Shown: one piece after another, positions 8,627-17,125 of the stretch
Numbering within the stretch: position 1 is the first letter of the stretch
Layout: each line of letters begins with the position of its first letter
Assembly: GCF_026191635.1 (NCBI RefSeq)
Contig: NZ_JAKRRW010000021.1
Span: 1-64,000, forward strand
Direction of reading: 5' to 3'
DNA from: Photobacterium obscurum
GTDB lineage: Bacteria > Pseudomonadota > Gammaproteobacteria > Enterobacterales > Vibrionaceae
DNA: 64,000 nt
Notes under the pieces: model-generated
The model's input: the letters and a program-made list of their open reading frames with translations, nothing else
What the model was told of the DNA's origin: nothing
Databases searched by the model: none
Program-made: the position numbers and the translations under genes

Positions 8627-9814
8627 ATGAAAAGCATTAATGAACTGATCAAGGAAATCAATGAACTAAAATCTGAACTTCATAATAAAGATTTCCTTTT
8701 AACTTGGGAACAGAGTCCAGAAGAACTAGAGCGTGTTCTAAAAACCGCACAAGCCCTAAAAGCGATGCGTCAGGAAAATATAGCGACAAACGTATTTAAA
8801 AATGGTCTTGGTATCTCACTGTTCCGTGACAACTCTACTCGTACCCGTTTCTCTTACGCGTCAGCTATCAACATGCTGGGCCTTGCGCAGCAGGATCTAG
8901 ATGAAGGCAAATCACAAATTGCCCACGGTGAGACTGTTCGTGAAACTGCCAATATGATCTCCTTCTGTGCCGATGCCATCGGTATCCGTGATGATATGTA
9001 CCTAGGTGCCGGTAATGCTTACATGCGTGAAGTAGGTGAAGCATTGGATGATGGCGTGAAAGAAGGCGTATTGCCACACCGTCCTGCGTTGGTCAACCTA
9101 CAGTGTGACGTCGACCACCCAACTCAGTCGATGGCTGACTTGGCTTGGCTAGAAGAGCATTTCGGTAGCCTTGACCAGCTAAAAGGCAAGAAGATTGCAA
9201 TGACCTGGGCTTACTCGCCAAGTTACGGCAAGCCGCTTTCTGTGCCTCAGGGCATCATTGGCCTGATGACTCGTTTCGGTATGGATGTCACTCTGGCTCA
9301 CCCTGAAGGCTACGACCTAATTCCTGAAGTGGTAGAAGAAGCACGCAAGAACGCAGAAGCATCAGGCGGTAGCTTTACTCAGGTCGCCTCAATGGAAGAA
9401 GCATTTAAAGATGCCGATATCGTTTATCCAAAATCATGGGCTCCTTACCAGGTTATGGGTCGCCGTACCGAGCTGCTTCGCGCCAACGACCATGATGGCT
9501 TGAAAGCGCTTGAGCAGGAATGTTTAGCGCAGAATGCCAACCACAAAGACTGGCACTGCACCGAAGAAATGATGAAGCTGACCAAAGAAGGCGAGGCGCT
9601 ATACATGCACTGCCTACCAGCGGATATTACAGGCGTGTCTTGTGAAGAAGGTGAAGTGGAAGAGTCAGTATTCGAGAAATACCGCATTGCCACTTACAAA
9701 GAAGCCAGCTGGAAGCCATACATCATTGCTGCAATGATCATGAACCGTAAGTACCAAGAACCTGGTCTGGTGCTTCAGGAACTGCTTGATGCTGCTGAGA
9801 AGCGCGTTAAGTAA
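8627..9814 (+). CDS. ygeW: Knotted carbamoyltransferase YgeW
   Basis: A 395-residue member of the aspartate/ornithine carbamoyltransferase superfamily. The carbamoyl-phosphate loop is DNSTRTRFSY, HPTQSMADL gives the second phosphate-contact region, and HCLPADITG is the C-terminal catalytic loop. Length and neighbours match the YgeW family, which is tied by genome context to ygeX, ygeY and selenium-dependent molybdenum hydroxylases. It probably moves a carbamoyl group between a ureido-acid from purine breakdown and phosphate, so that carbamoyl phosphate can feed YqeA. The exact substrate (an ureido derivative of 2,3-diaminopropionate has been proposed) is not shown by the sequence. It is the first gene of the operon. 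Confidence 0.93.
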   Translation: MKSINELIKEINELKSELHNKDFLLTWEQSPEELERVLKTAQALKAMRQENIATNVFKNGLGISLFRDNSTRTRFSYASAINMLGLAQQDLDEGKSQIAHGETVRETANMISFCADAIGIRDDMYLGAGNAYMREVGEALDDGVKEGVLPHRPALVNLQCDVDHPTQSMADLAWLEEHFGSLDQLKGKKIAMTWAYSPSYGKPLSVPQGIIGLMTRFGMDVTLAHPEGYDLIPEVVEEARKNAEASGGSFTQVASMEEAFKDADIVYPKSWAPYQVMGRRTELLRANDHDGLKALEQECLAQNANHKDWHCTEEMMKLTKEGEALYMHCLPADITGVSCEEGEVEESVFEKYRIATYKEASWKPYIIAAMIMNRKYQEPGLVLQELLDAAEKRVK

Positions 9815-9867
9815 CGTACTGGTTTTACGCAAAACAGCTACTAACTTGGGTAAATGCTAGCCCTTTC

Positions 9868-9896
9868 GCGGGGGCGCCGACTCCGGTAACCCCCGC
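9868..9896 (+). other. GC-rich hairpin between ygeW and ygeX
   Basis: GCGGGGG and CCCCCGC form a 7-bp stem followed by ATTTTCTC. It could be a weak terminator or a 3' stabiliser that sets ygeW and ygeX at different levels within one operon. Confidence 0.55.
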
Positions 9897-9929
9897 ATTT
9901 TCTCTCAATTCATTCAATGAGGTCTGGTC

Positions 9930-11132
9930 GTGTCTACATTCTCTCTAAAAATGGAGATAGCCGATAACCGCCATTATAACGGTCAGCAATCTCCTCTATT
10001 CACCATTGATGAAGCGGAAAAAGCCCGCGCCTTCCATCAGAAAGTTGAAGGCTACCAACCAACGCCTTTGCACTCTCTCGACTGCTTAGCCAAAGAAATC
10101 GGCGTTGGCAAAATTCTGGTTAAAGACGAAGCACATCGTTTCGATCTATGTGCATTCAAAATGCTGGGTGGCGCCTATGCTATCGCCCGCCTGCTATGCG
10201 ACGAATTTAAGCTCGATATCAACGCGTTTGATTTCGACAAGCTGAAAAATGATATCCCGGAAAAAATGACCTTTGCGACGGCTACCGATGGCAACCACGG
10301 ACGTGGTGTGGCATGGGCTGCCAATAAGCTGGGGCAAAACGCCGTAGTTTATATGCCAAAAGGCGCGGCAGACGAGCGCGTTAACAACATCCGCGCCTTG
10401 GGTGCTGAGTGCATCGTTACCGACATGAACTATGACGATACTGTGCGTCTGGCAATCAAAACGGCCGAAGAAAACAATTGGAAAGTGGTGCAGGATACCG
10501 CTTGGGAAGGTTACACCGAAATCCCGACCTGGATCATGCAGGGTTATACCACCATGGCAGCCGAAGCTGTTGATCAAATGAAAGATCAGCAGATTGAGCG
10601 TCCGACACATGTATTCCTACAGGCAGGTGTTGGTGCGATGGCTGGTGGCGTATTGGGTTACCTATGTGACCAGTTCGGTGCCGACAAACTACATTCGGTT
10701 GTTGTCGAACCTGATCAGGCAGACTGTATCTACCGCTCAGGTATCAGCGAGCAGGGCGAGATGATTAACGTAGACGGCGATTTGGCGACCATCATGGTTG
10801 GCCTTGCCTGCGGTGAGCCGAATCCAATTGGCTGGCCGGTACTGCGTGATTGTTCAACTCAGTTTGTTTCCTGCCAAGACAGCGTTGCTGCACTGGGTAT
10901 GCGTGTTCTCGGTAACCCGCTGGGCAATGACCCCCGCGTCGTGTCTGGTGAGTCAGGTGCAGTAGGTGCAGGCCTGCTGGCAGCAGTCTACTACCATCCA
11001 GAGCGCGAACAGCTCATGGAAAAACTGGGGCTGAACAAAGACTCGGTTGTGCTGTTGATCAATACCGAGGGTGATACCGATCCGGTCCATTACCGTGAAG
11101 TGGTGTGGCAAGGCAAACACCCAACGCTTTGA
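9930..11132 (+). CDS. ygeX: Diaminopropionate ammonia-lyase
   Basis: A 400-residue fold-type II PLP enzyme (E. coli YgeX is about 398). It starts at GTG with GAGG upstream. The PLP lysine is Lys77 in CAFKMLGG, and Asp120 in TATDGNHGRG matches the catalytic Asp of the E. coli enzyme; a second conserved Asp lies near 190 (VVQDTAW). It converts 2,3-diaminopropionate to pyruvate and two ammonia. In this pathway it is the step that releases the carbon skeleton, and the pyruvate formed is the natural feed for the pyruvate:ferredoxin oxidoreductase gene downstream at 17126. Cytoplasmic. Confidence 0.95.
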   Translation: MSTFSLKMEIADNRHYNGQQSPLFTIDEAEKARAFHQKVEGYQPTPLHSLDCLAKEIGVGKILVKDEAHRFDLCAFKMLGGAYAIARLLCDEFKLDINAFDFDKLKNDIPEKMTFATATDGNHGRGVAWAANKLGQNAVVYMPKGAADERVNNIRALGAECIVTDMNYDDTVRLAIKTAEENNWKVVQDTAWEGYTEIPTWIMQGYTTMAAEAVDQMKDQQIERPTHVFLQAGVGAMAGGVLGYLCDQFGADKLHSVVVEPDQADCIYRSGISEQGEMINVDGDLATIMVGLACGEPNPIGWPVLRDCSTQFVSCQDSVAALGMRVLGNPLGNDPRVVSGESGAVGAGLLAAVYYHPEREQLMEKLGLNKDSVVLLINTEGDTDPVHYREVVWQGKHPTL

Positions 11133-11144
11133 GGATTTATTTTT

Positions 11145-11228
11145 GCTCGTTAGCACAATGTCGGCATCGAAAGTGCTCATTGATAGGTATCAACTCCGCG
11201 CTTTCTCTTTGCCCTTGCGCTAACGAGC
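11145..11228 (+). other. Nested hairpin in the ygeX-ygeY intergenic region
   Basis: Three stems nest inside each other. The outer is GCTCGTTAGC with GCTAACGAGC (10 bp, perfect). The middle is GAAAGTGC (11169) with GCGCTTTC (11198), 8 bp with one G-U. The tip is TTGATA/TATCAA around GG (11180-11193). No T-run follows, so it is not a simple terminator. It may be a processing, attenuation or ligand-binding RNA. The rest of the 260-base gap holds no gene. Confidence 0.6.
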
Positions 11229-11392
11229 TGCACTAAACCCCCAAAATGCTTCGATGGTTTTACTTAAATCAAAGTAGATAAAAAGAATTATTTAGCGCGC
11301 TGTTGATGTCATCGAAGAGCAGGGCGCCTCAACTTCAAATTAAAAACATCATGCCGGTGTGATGACCGCCATCCGGCCCAAGGAGAATTACA

Positions 11393-12610
11393 ATGACAAT
11401 GAACATCCCATTCAACAAAGTGTTGGAAAAAGCCCAAGAATACAAAGCCGACATGAGCCAATTCCTTCGTGACATGATTGCAATTCCAAGTGAAAGCTGC
11501 GACGAAGAAAAAGTGGTATTGCGTATCAAGGAAGAAATGGAAAAGGTTGGCTTTGACAAAGTTGAAATCGACCCAATGGGTAACGTTCTGGGCTGGATTG
11601 GTCATGGTCCGCACCTAATCGCAATGGATGCTCATATCGATACCGTAGGTGTCGGTAACATGGACAACTGGGAATTCGACCCGTACCAGGGTATGGAAGA
11701 CGATGAAGTGATCGGTGGCCGTGGTGCTTCTGATCAGGAAGGCGGCATGGCATCAATGGTATATGCCGGTAAGATCATTAAAGATCTAGGCCTTGAAGAT
11801 GAGTACACGCTATTGGTGACAGGTACGGTCCAGGAAGAAGACTGTGACGGTCTTTGCTGGCAGTACATCATCGAAGAAAGCAAGATCCGCCCTGAGTTCG
11901 TGGTTTCTACTGAGCCAACAGATTGCCAGATCTACCGTGGCCAGCGTGGCCGTATGGAAATCCGTATCGATGTTGCTGGTGTAAGCTGCCATGGCTCAGC
12001 ACCTGAGCGTGGTGATAACGCCATCTTCAAAATGGGTCCAATCCTAAACCAACTAGAAGATCTGTCTCATAACCTGAAAGATGATCCTTTCCTAGGCAAA
12101 GGAACTCTGACTGTTTCTGAAATCTTCTTCACTTCACCAAGCCGTTGTGCGGTTGCCGATAGCTGTGCGGTATCAATCGACCGCCGTCTGACTTGGGGCG
12201 AAACATGGGAAGGCGCACTAGATGAAATTCGTGCACTACCAGCAGTACAGGAAGCTAACGCAGTGGTTTCAATGTACGAATACAACCGCCCTGCCTACAC
12301 CGGTCTGGTTTACCCAACAGAGTGCTACTTCCCAACATGGTTGATTGATGAAGAGCATGTAGCAACTAAGACACTGGAAGCGTCTTACGAGCTATTGTTC
12401 GACAAGAAACCAACTGTTGATAAGTGGACGTTCTCAACTAACGGCGTATCTATCATGGGTCGCTACGGTATTCCTGTTATCGGCTTCGGCCCAGGTAAAG
12501 AGCCAGAAGCTCACGCGCCAAACGAGAAGACTTGGAAAGATCACCTAGTAACTTGTGCAGCAATGTACGCGGTCATCCCACAGATGTACCTGAAAGAGCT
12601 TGATAAATAA
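11393..12610 (+). CDS. ygeY: YgeY, selenium-metabolism-linked M20-family hydrolase
   Basis: A 405-residue dinuclear-metal amidohydrolase of the M20 (DapE/ArgE) clan. Metal and catalytic residues are visible in MDAHIDTVG, GRGASDQEGG, VQEEDCDG, VSTEPTD and the late His of KEPEAHAPN. AAGGAG sits ideally before the ATG. YgeY proteins occur with ygeX and ygeW and with selenium-dependent hydroxylases; a role in cleaving an ureido or amide bond of a diaminopropionate precursor has been proposed. It is a soluble cytoplasmic enzyme. The gene is preceded and followed by unusually structured intergenic RNA, suggesting its message level may be tuned separately from its neighbours. Confidence 0.93.
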   Translation: MTMNIPFNKVLEKAQEYKADMSQFLRDMIAIPSESCDEEKVVLRIKEEMEKVGFDKVEIDPMGNVLGWIGHGPHLIAMDAHIDTVGVGNMDNWEFDPYQGMEDDEVIGGRGASDQEGGMASMVYAGKIIKDLGLEDEYTLLVTGTVQEEDCDGLCWQYIIEESKIRPEFVVSTEPTDCQIYRGQRGRMEIRIDVAGVSCHGSAPERGDNAIFKMGPILNQLEDLSHNLKDDPFLGKGTLTVSEIFFTSPSRCAVADSCAVSIDRRLTWGETWEGALDEIRALPAVQEANAVVSMYEYNRPAYTGLVYPTECYFPTWLIDEEHVATKTLEASYELLFDKKPTVDKWTFSTNGVSIMGRYGIPVIGFGPGKEPEAHAPNEKTWKDHLVTCAAMYAVIPQMYLKELDK

Positions 12611-12613
12611 GAG

Positions 12614-12766
12614 TTAATGTTGGTTAGCCAATATTAATACCATTTTCCGTCCCGAGGGTGTCAGTACGCTCTGCCTTAATACTGACCTCATATCCCCCTC
12701 GGGATGGATTTTCATAACGAGTTTGTCATCTCGAAGTATCAGTTGTTTGACTGATACTTCGAGATG
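12614..12766 (+). other. Three consecutive hairpins in the ygeY-hyuA intergenic region
   Basis: Hairpin 1 (12614-12637): TTAATGTTGG/CCAATATTAA, 10 bp with one G-U. Hairpin 2 (12647-12707): a 12-bp outer stem around CCCGAGGG/CCCTCGGG with an inner GTCAGTA/TACTGAC stem. Hairpin 3 (12727-12766): a perfect 17-bp stem with a six-base loop. Hairpins 2 and 3 are each followed by TTTTC, so either may terminate weakly. Together they fill nearly the whole gap. Confidence 0.65.
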
Positions 12767-12822
12767 GTTTTCGTTAATTGAGTGGCATCTTCCGTGCAAT
12801 GATAAAGACTAAGGGTAACGTT

Positions 12823-14298
12823 ATGATTTCACACCGTTCTTTCTCCTTGGCTCCGAACAAGAGTACGTCTGATATACCGTCAGCAATGTTAATTCGTCAA
12901 GGCGTTGTGGTTGACCATCAAGACGAGAAAAAAGCCGACATCTTGATTGTTGACGGCAAAATTGCCGATGTTGCCCCCGACATTTCCGATTATCCAGCCG
13001 ATACACAAATCATAGACGCCTCTGGTCTGTATGTGATGCCAGGCGGAATCGATGTCCATACCCATTTCAATATCGATGTTGGGATCGCTCGCAGCAGCGA
13101 TGATTTTTTCACCGGTACCAGGGCGGCGGCCTGCGGCGGTACGACCATGGTGGTCGATCATATGGGCTTCGGTCCTAAAGGCTGCAACCTGCATCACCAG
13201 CTGGCCGTCTATAAGGAGTATGCCCAAGATACCGCCGTTATCGATTACAGTTTCCATGGTGTGATCCAGCATATTAACGATGAGATCCTGTCGGAAATGG
13301 CCTCGATGGTCGACGATGAGGGGATTTCCAGCTTCAAGCTCTACCTCACTTATGGCTATAAGCTTGATGACGAATCGGTTCTGCGAGCTTTAATTGAGCT
13401 TAATAAGGTAAATGCTCTCACCACCGTTCACCCTGAGAATGATGCCGCTATTGCCTTGCGCCGTAGCCAGTTGCTTGAGCAGGGAAAAACCGCACCTAAA
13501 TACCATGCCCAGAGTCGGCCGCTGGAATGCGAGGCAGAAGCGATTGCCCGGATGATCAACCTGGCTAAGCTCGCCAATAATGCCCCGTTGTATATCGTCC
13601 ACCTTTCGAATGGGCTAGGGCTTGATTATGTTCGCCTGGCGCGCCAGAACAAGCAGCCGGTATGGGCCGAAACCTGCCCGCAGTATCTATTGCTCGATGA
13701 AAGCTGCTATGAGCGTGATGATGCGTTGAAGTTTATTCTCAGCCCGCCGCTGCGCCCCGTCGAGGAGCGCGAGAAATTATGGCAGGGGCTGATGGATGGC
13801 AGTATCGACACGGTTGCTACCGATCACTGCTCGTTTACCTACCATGATCAAAAACAGCGGGGCAAGGATAATTTCAGCGCCTGCCCGAACGGGATGCCAG
13901 GGGTTGAAAACCGGATGCCGCTGCTGTTTTCAGAAGGCGTGATGGCTGGGCGGATCAGCCCGAGCCGTTTTGTCGAACTGACCAGTTATATGCCAGCCAG
14001 GTTGTTTGGGCTATACCCACAAAAAGGCAGTCTGGCTAAAGGTTCTGATGCTGACTTGGTGCTGTTTGATCCCAAACAGCAGGTCACCATCACCCACGAT
14101 TTATTACACGACAACATCGATTACACCCCGTATGAAGCAATGCAGTGTCATGGCTGGCCGCTAATGACCATTAGCCGTGGACACGTTGTCGCATGTAATG
14201 GCGAATTTATGGGGAAAGCCGGGAATGGCCGCTTTGTTCGCCGCAAACCGTTTCATGCCGTTAAAAACGGTGAAACGGTCATCAACACAGAAGAATAA
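12823..14298 (+). CDS. hyuA: Dihydropyrimidinase/hydantoinase-type cyclic amidohydrolase
   Basis: A 491-residue amidohydrolase from the ATG at 12823, which has AAGGGT upstream. An in-frame ATG at 12889 gives a length closer to E. coli HyuA (461) but lacks a ribosome-binding site. The binuclear metal centre is intact: HTH in GGIDVHTHF, the carboxylated Lys in SSFKLYLTYG, His in TTVHPEN and IVHLSNG, and Asp in ATDHCSF. The family opens cyclic amides such as hydantoins and dihydropyrimidines. Here it probably hydrolyses a partially reduced purine ring. It is 15 bases upstream of yqeA, so the two are co-transcribed. Confidence 0.92.
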   Translation: MISHRSFSLAPNKSTSDIPSAMLIRQGVVVDHQDEKKADILIVDGKIADVAPDISDYPADTQIIDASGLYVMPGGIDVHTHFNIDVGIARSSDDFFTGTRAAACGGTTMVVDHMGFGPKGCNLHHQLAVYKEYAQDTAVIDYSFHGVIQHINDEILSEMASMVDDEGISSFKLYLTYGYKLDDESVLRALIELNKVNALTTVHPENDAAIALRRSQLLEQGKTAPKYHAQSRPLECEAEAIARMINLAKLANNAPLYIVHLSNGLGLDYVRLARQNKQPVWAETCPQYLLLDESCYERDDALKFILSPPLRPVEEREKLWQGLMDGSIDTVATDHCSFTYHDQKQRGKDNFSACPNGMPGVENRMPLLFSEGVMAGRISPSRFVELTSYMPARLFGLYPQKGSLAKGSDADLVLFDPKQQVTITHDLLHDNIDYTPYEAMQCHGWPLMTISRGHVVACNGEFMGKAGNGRFVRRKPFHAVKNGETVINTEE

Positions 14299-14312
14299 TT
14301 CAAGGAGTTAAC

Positions 14313-15215
14313 ATGAAACCCACAGCTGTGGTTGCCCTTGGCGGCAATGCATTATTGCGTCGAGGCGACGCCCCAAGTTTTGAGAATCAACTTGCGAATA
14401 TCAAGATTGCAGCCAAGGCTATTGCCGAGATAGCCAAAGAGTACCGTGTTGCCATTGTGCACGGAAATGGGCCGCAGGTAGGCTTGCTGGCCTTGCAGAA
14501 CTTGGCTTACGACAAAGTCTCACCTTACCCATTGGATGTATTGGGTGCAGAAAGCGAAGGCATGATTGGTTATATGCTGGCGCAAGAACTTCAGAATCTG
14601 ATGCCTGAGTCAGAAGTCACCAGTTTGCTGACCCGTATAGAAGTCGATGCCAACGACCCGAGCATGCTGGATCCAACCAAGTTCGTCGGCCCGGTTTATA
14701 ACGAAGAAGAAGCCGGTATTTTGGCCGAAGCCAATAACTGGATCATGAAGCGTGATGGTGAGTTTGTTCGTCGTGTTGTGCCGTCTCCCAAGCCGGTCAA
14801 TATCATTGATAAAAAGTCTATCGATACCCTGCTTGAAGCCGGACAGATTGTGATTTGTTGCGGCGGTGGTGGTATTCCGGTATGCCGCAGTGAATTTGGC
14901 TATAAGGGCGTTGAAGGGGTCATTGATAAAGATCTCGCTGCCACCTTGCTGGCAAAACAGCTGAAGGCCGACAAGCTGCTGATCCTGACCGATGCTGATG
15001 CAGTGTACTTAGATTGGGGTACAGACCAGCAACGGGCGCTGCGTGCAGCGACACCACTTCAGCTTAGTGAATATCAATTCCCGGCTGGTTCTATGGGACC
15101 GAAGGTCGAGGCCGCAGCAGACTTTGCCGAGTTTGGTGGTCGTGCCTACATCGGTGCACTGGAGGAAGGCCTTGAGGTATTGGCAGAGCGTGCCGGTACT
15201 TGTGTTTCAGCTTAA
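14313..15215 (+). CDS. yqeA: Carbamate kinase
   Basis: A 300-residue amino-acid-kinase-fold enzyme. It opens with VVALGGNALLRRGD, then IVHGNGPQVG, ICCGGGGIPV and LTDADAVYLDWG, the nucleotide- and carbamate-binding elements of carbamate kinases. It makes ATP from carbamoyl phosphate and ADP, giving carbamate, which decays to ammonia and CO2. As YgeW is the only visible source of carbamoyl phosphate here, YqeA is the energy-yielding end of that branch. GGAG is placed well before the ATG. It is the last gene of the ygeW operon. Confidence 0.95.
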   Translation: MKPTAVVALGGNALLRRGDAPSFENQLANIKIAAKAIAEIAKEYRVAIVHGNGPQVGLLALQNLAYDKVSPYPLDVLGAESEGMIGYMLAQELQNLMPESEVTSLLTRIEVDANDPSMLDPTKFVGPVYNEEEAGILAEANNWIMKRDGEFVRRVVPSPKPVNIIDKKSIDTLLEAGQIVICCGGGGIPVCRSEFGYKGVEGVIDKDLAATLLAKQLKADKLLILTDADAVYLDWGTDQQRALRAATPLQLSEYQFPAGSMGPKVEAAADFAEFGGRAYIGALEEGLEVLAERAGTCVSA

Positions 15216-15361
15216 CGGCTCTCTTTGTGCTGTTTAAGCCAGAGTCTTTATCGAAAGTGTCGGTTTGTAGTTACAACTGTGTACTTTCTGCTGGTAACTG
15301 GATTAAGCAGCGTAAAGCTGAATCGTTTTGGTATTTCGAGCCATAACTGGACTCGAACAGT

Positions 15362-15454
15362 GAAACATACGCGCAAAAAAGAGGGCCTATTCATCTTCCA
15401 ACAGGAATTATGTTGAAAGATGAACAGGCCCTCACACCAATAAGGGTATGTTTC
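15362..15454 (+). other. Large structured leader before the flavoprotein-PFOR operon
   Basis: An outer stem GAAACATAC (15362-15370) with GTATGTTTC (15446-15454) encloses a long inner hairpin (15381-15433) with stems GAGGGCCT/AGGCCCTC, TTCATCTT/AAGATGAA and CAACA/TGTTG. The start codon of the next gene is 30 bases after. No T-run follows on the plus strand, so it is not a terminator for yqeA. The remaining 15216-15361 shows no gene and no promoter I can assign. Confidence 0.65.
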
Positions 15455-15484
15455 GTCATTTTACCGAGATAAAGGTAGAACATT

Positions 15485-17116
15485 ATGAGCAATTGTCCTA
15501 AGGATATGACACTGCCTCCTGATCTGACATTGAAGAAAGGCTCAGGAGCTATACGCACTAAGTTCCCTATTTATTCCAACTCCCTACCACCATGCAACCA
15601 TGCCTGCCCGACAGGCAGCAATATTCAGGAATGGTTGTCACTCGCCCAATCAGAACAATACGAACAAGCCTTCCAGGCCTTGATTAAAAATAACCCGATG
15701 CCAGCCATTCATGGCCGAGTCTGTTACCACCCCTGCGAATCGGCATGTAACCGTGCCAATGTTGATCAGGCGGTAAGTATTCATGCCGTAGAACGCTTTC
15801 TTGGGGATCAGGCACTAGAGAAAAAGTGGCCGGTTCGTTTTGAGGCAGAACCGACGGGCAAGCGGGTATTGATTGTTGGTGCGGGTCCAAGTGGCCTGGC
15901 GACGGCGTATCATCTAAAACGCAAAGGCCACGATGTCGAAATTCGTGATGCGGCTCCGATGGCTGGCGGTATGATGCACTTTGGCATTCCGGCTTACCGT
16001 TTACCTCGTGATATTTTGGAAAGTGAAATCGCCCGTATCGAAGCGATGGGTATCAAGATTGTCCTTAACCATAAGGTTGAAGATCTGTTGGCTGAAAAAG
16101 TGAAAGGCCAGTTTGATGCGGTCTTCCTTGCAATCGGTGCCCACGTCGGCCGTGGTGTCGACATCCCTAATGATGATCCCGGTAAAGTCATTGATGCTGT
16201 TTCCTACTTGCGGGCCATCGAAATGAACGCCGCGCCGAAGCTGGGACAGCGAGTTGCCGTTTACGGTGGTGGTAATACCGCGATGGATGCGGCGCGCACT
16301 GCCCGCCGGATGGGGGCGGATGTGATGGTGATTTACCGTCGTGACCGAGCCCATATGCCCGCCCATGATTTTGAGTGCGTCGAAGCGATGGAAGAGGGTG
16401 TTACTTTCCACTGGCAGCGCACGATTAATCAAATTGATGGTTCAACGTTTACTCTTGAGAAAATGGCCATTGATGCTGACGGCCGTCCGCAGCCGACTGG
16501 TGAGTTTGAAACGGTTGAAGCGGATTCGCTTATCCTGGCTCTCGGCCAGAACATCGATACCAAGCTGACTCAAGACATTCCAGGCGTCGAGTACAAGTGG
16601 GATGGTACCGTCACGGTCAACGAGCAGATGATGACCGGTTATCGCGGTTTATTTGCTGGTGGTGACATGGTGCCATGTGATCGTACTGTGACCATTGCGG
16701 TAGGCCACGGTAAGAAAGCGGCTGCCCATATCGATGCCTTCCTCAATCAGCGTATTTTCAGCAAAGTGTCAAAACAACCGCTGATCCGATTCGATAAGCT
16801 GCACCTTTGGTATAAGACTGATGCGGATCAGAGTGAACAGCCAGCGATCCCGGTGATCAAGCGTGCGACTTCATTCGATGAAGTGGTCGGTGGCCTCACC
16901 GAAGAAGAGGCTTTGTTCGAAGCCCAGCGTTGTTACTCCTGTGGTAACTGTTTCGAATGTAATGGTTGTTTCGGTGCTTGTCCTCAGGGAGCGATCACTC
17001 GCCTTGGAAAAGGCAAGGGATATAAAGTGGATTACGACAAGTGTACCGGGTGCGAAGCTTGTTATTCGCAATGTCCTTGTCATGCGATCGAAATGGTCGC
17101 GGCGGAAATGGATTAG
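15485..17116 (+). CDS. GltD-like iron-sulfur flavoprotein with C-terminal 2x[4Fe-4S] ferredoxin domain
   Basis: A 543-residue protein. Residues 36-90 carry the GltD-type cluster cysteines (CNHACPTGSN, VCYHPCESACNRA). An FAD-binding motif VLIVGAGPSGLATAY lies near 129, a second nucleotide-binding motif VAVYGGGNTAMDAARTA near 258, and the C-terminal 70 residues hold two cysteine sets (CGNCFECNGCFGACP, CTGCEACYSQCP). Such proteins couple NAD(P)H to ferredoxins or to a partner oxidoreductase. Nine bases separate it from the pyruvate:ferredoxin oxidoreductase gene, so it probably accepts that enzyme's electrons and makes NADPH or passes them to YgfK. E. coli uses AegA/YgfT, with a different domain order, in urate breakdown; this may be the local counterpart. 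Confidence 0.82.
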   Translation: MSNCPKDMTLPPDLTLKKGSGAIRTKFPIYSNSLPPCNHACPTGSNIQEWLSLAQSEQYEQAFQALIKNNPMPAIHGRVCYHPCESACNRANVDQAVSIHAVERFLGDQALEKKWPVRFEAEPTGKRVLIVGAGPSGLATAYHLKRKGHDVEIRDAAPMAGGMMHFGIPAYRLPRDILESEIARIEAMGIKIVLNHKVEDLLAEKVKGQFDAVFLAIGAHVGRGVDIPNDDPGKVIDAVSYLRAIEMNAAPKLGQRVAVYGGGNTAMDAARTARRMGADVMVIYRRDRAHMPAHDFECVEAMEEGVTFHWQRTINQIDGSTFTLEKMAIDADGRPQPTGEFETVEADSLILALGQNIDTKLTQDIPGVEYKWDGTVTVNEQMMTGYRGLFAGGDMVPCDRTVTIAVGHGKKAAAHIDAFLNQRIFSKVSKQPLIRFDKLHLWYKTDADQSEQPAIPVIKRATSFDEVVGGLTEEEALFEAQRCYSCGNCFECNGCFGACPQGAITRLGKGKGYKVDYDKCTGCEACYSQCPCHAIEMVAAEMD

Positions 17117-17125
17117 GAGCTGATC

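Noticed and set aside
11130..11132. Selenocysteine UGA at the end of ygeX
   Set aside because: The protein is already full length against the E. coli enzyme, and an in-frame TAG comes a few codons later.
11145..11228. Integron attC-like recombination site
   Set aside because: The arms carry GTTAG...CTAAC, opposite in order to the AAC...GTT arrangement of attC sites, and no gene cassette or integrase is present.
12778..12822. Upstream start of hyuA
   Set aside because: The extra 15 codons lack a ribosome-binding site and overlap the end of the hairpin region.
15381..15433. Terminator for yqeA
   Set aside because: The stem is strong but ACACCAATAAGG follows on the plus strand; the T-run exists only on the minus strand, where no gene needs it.
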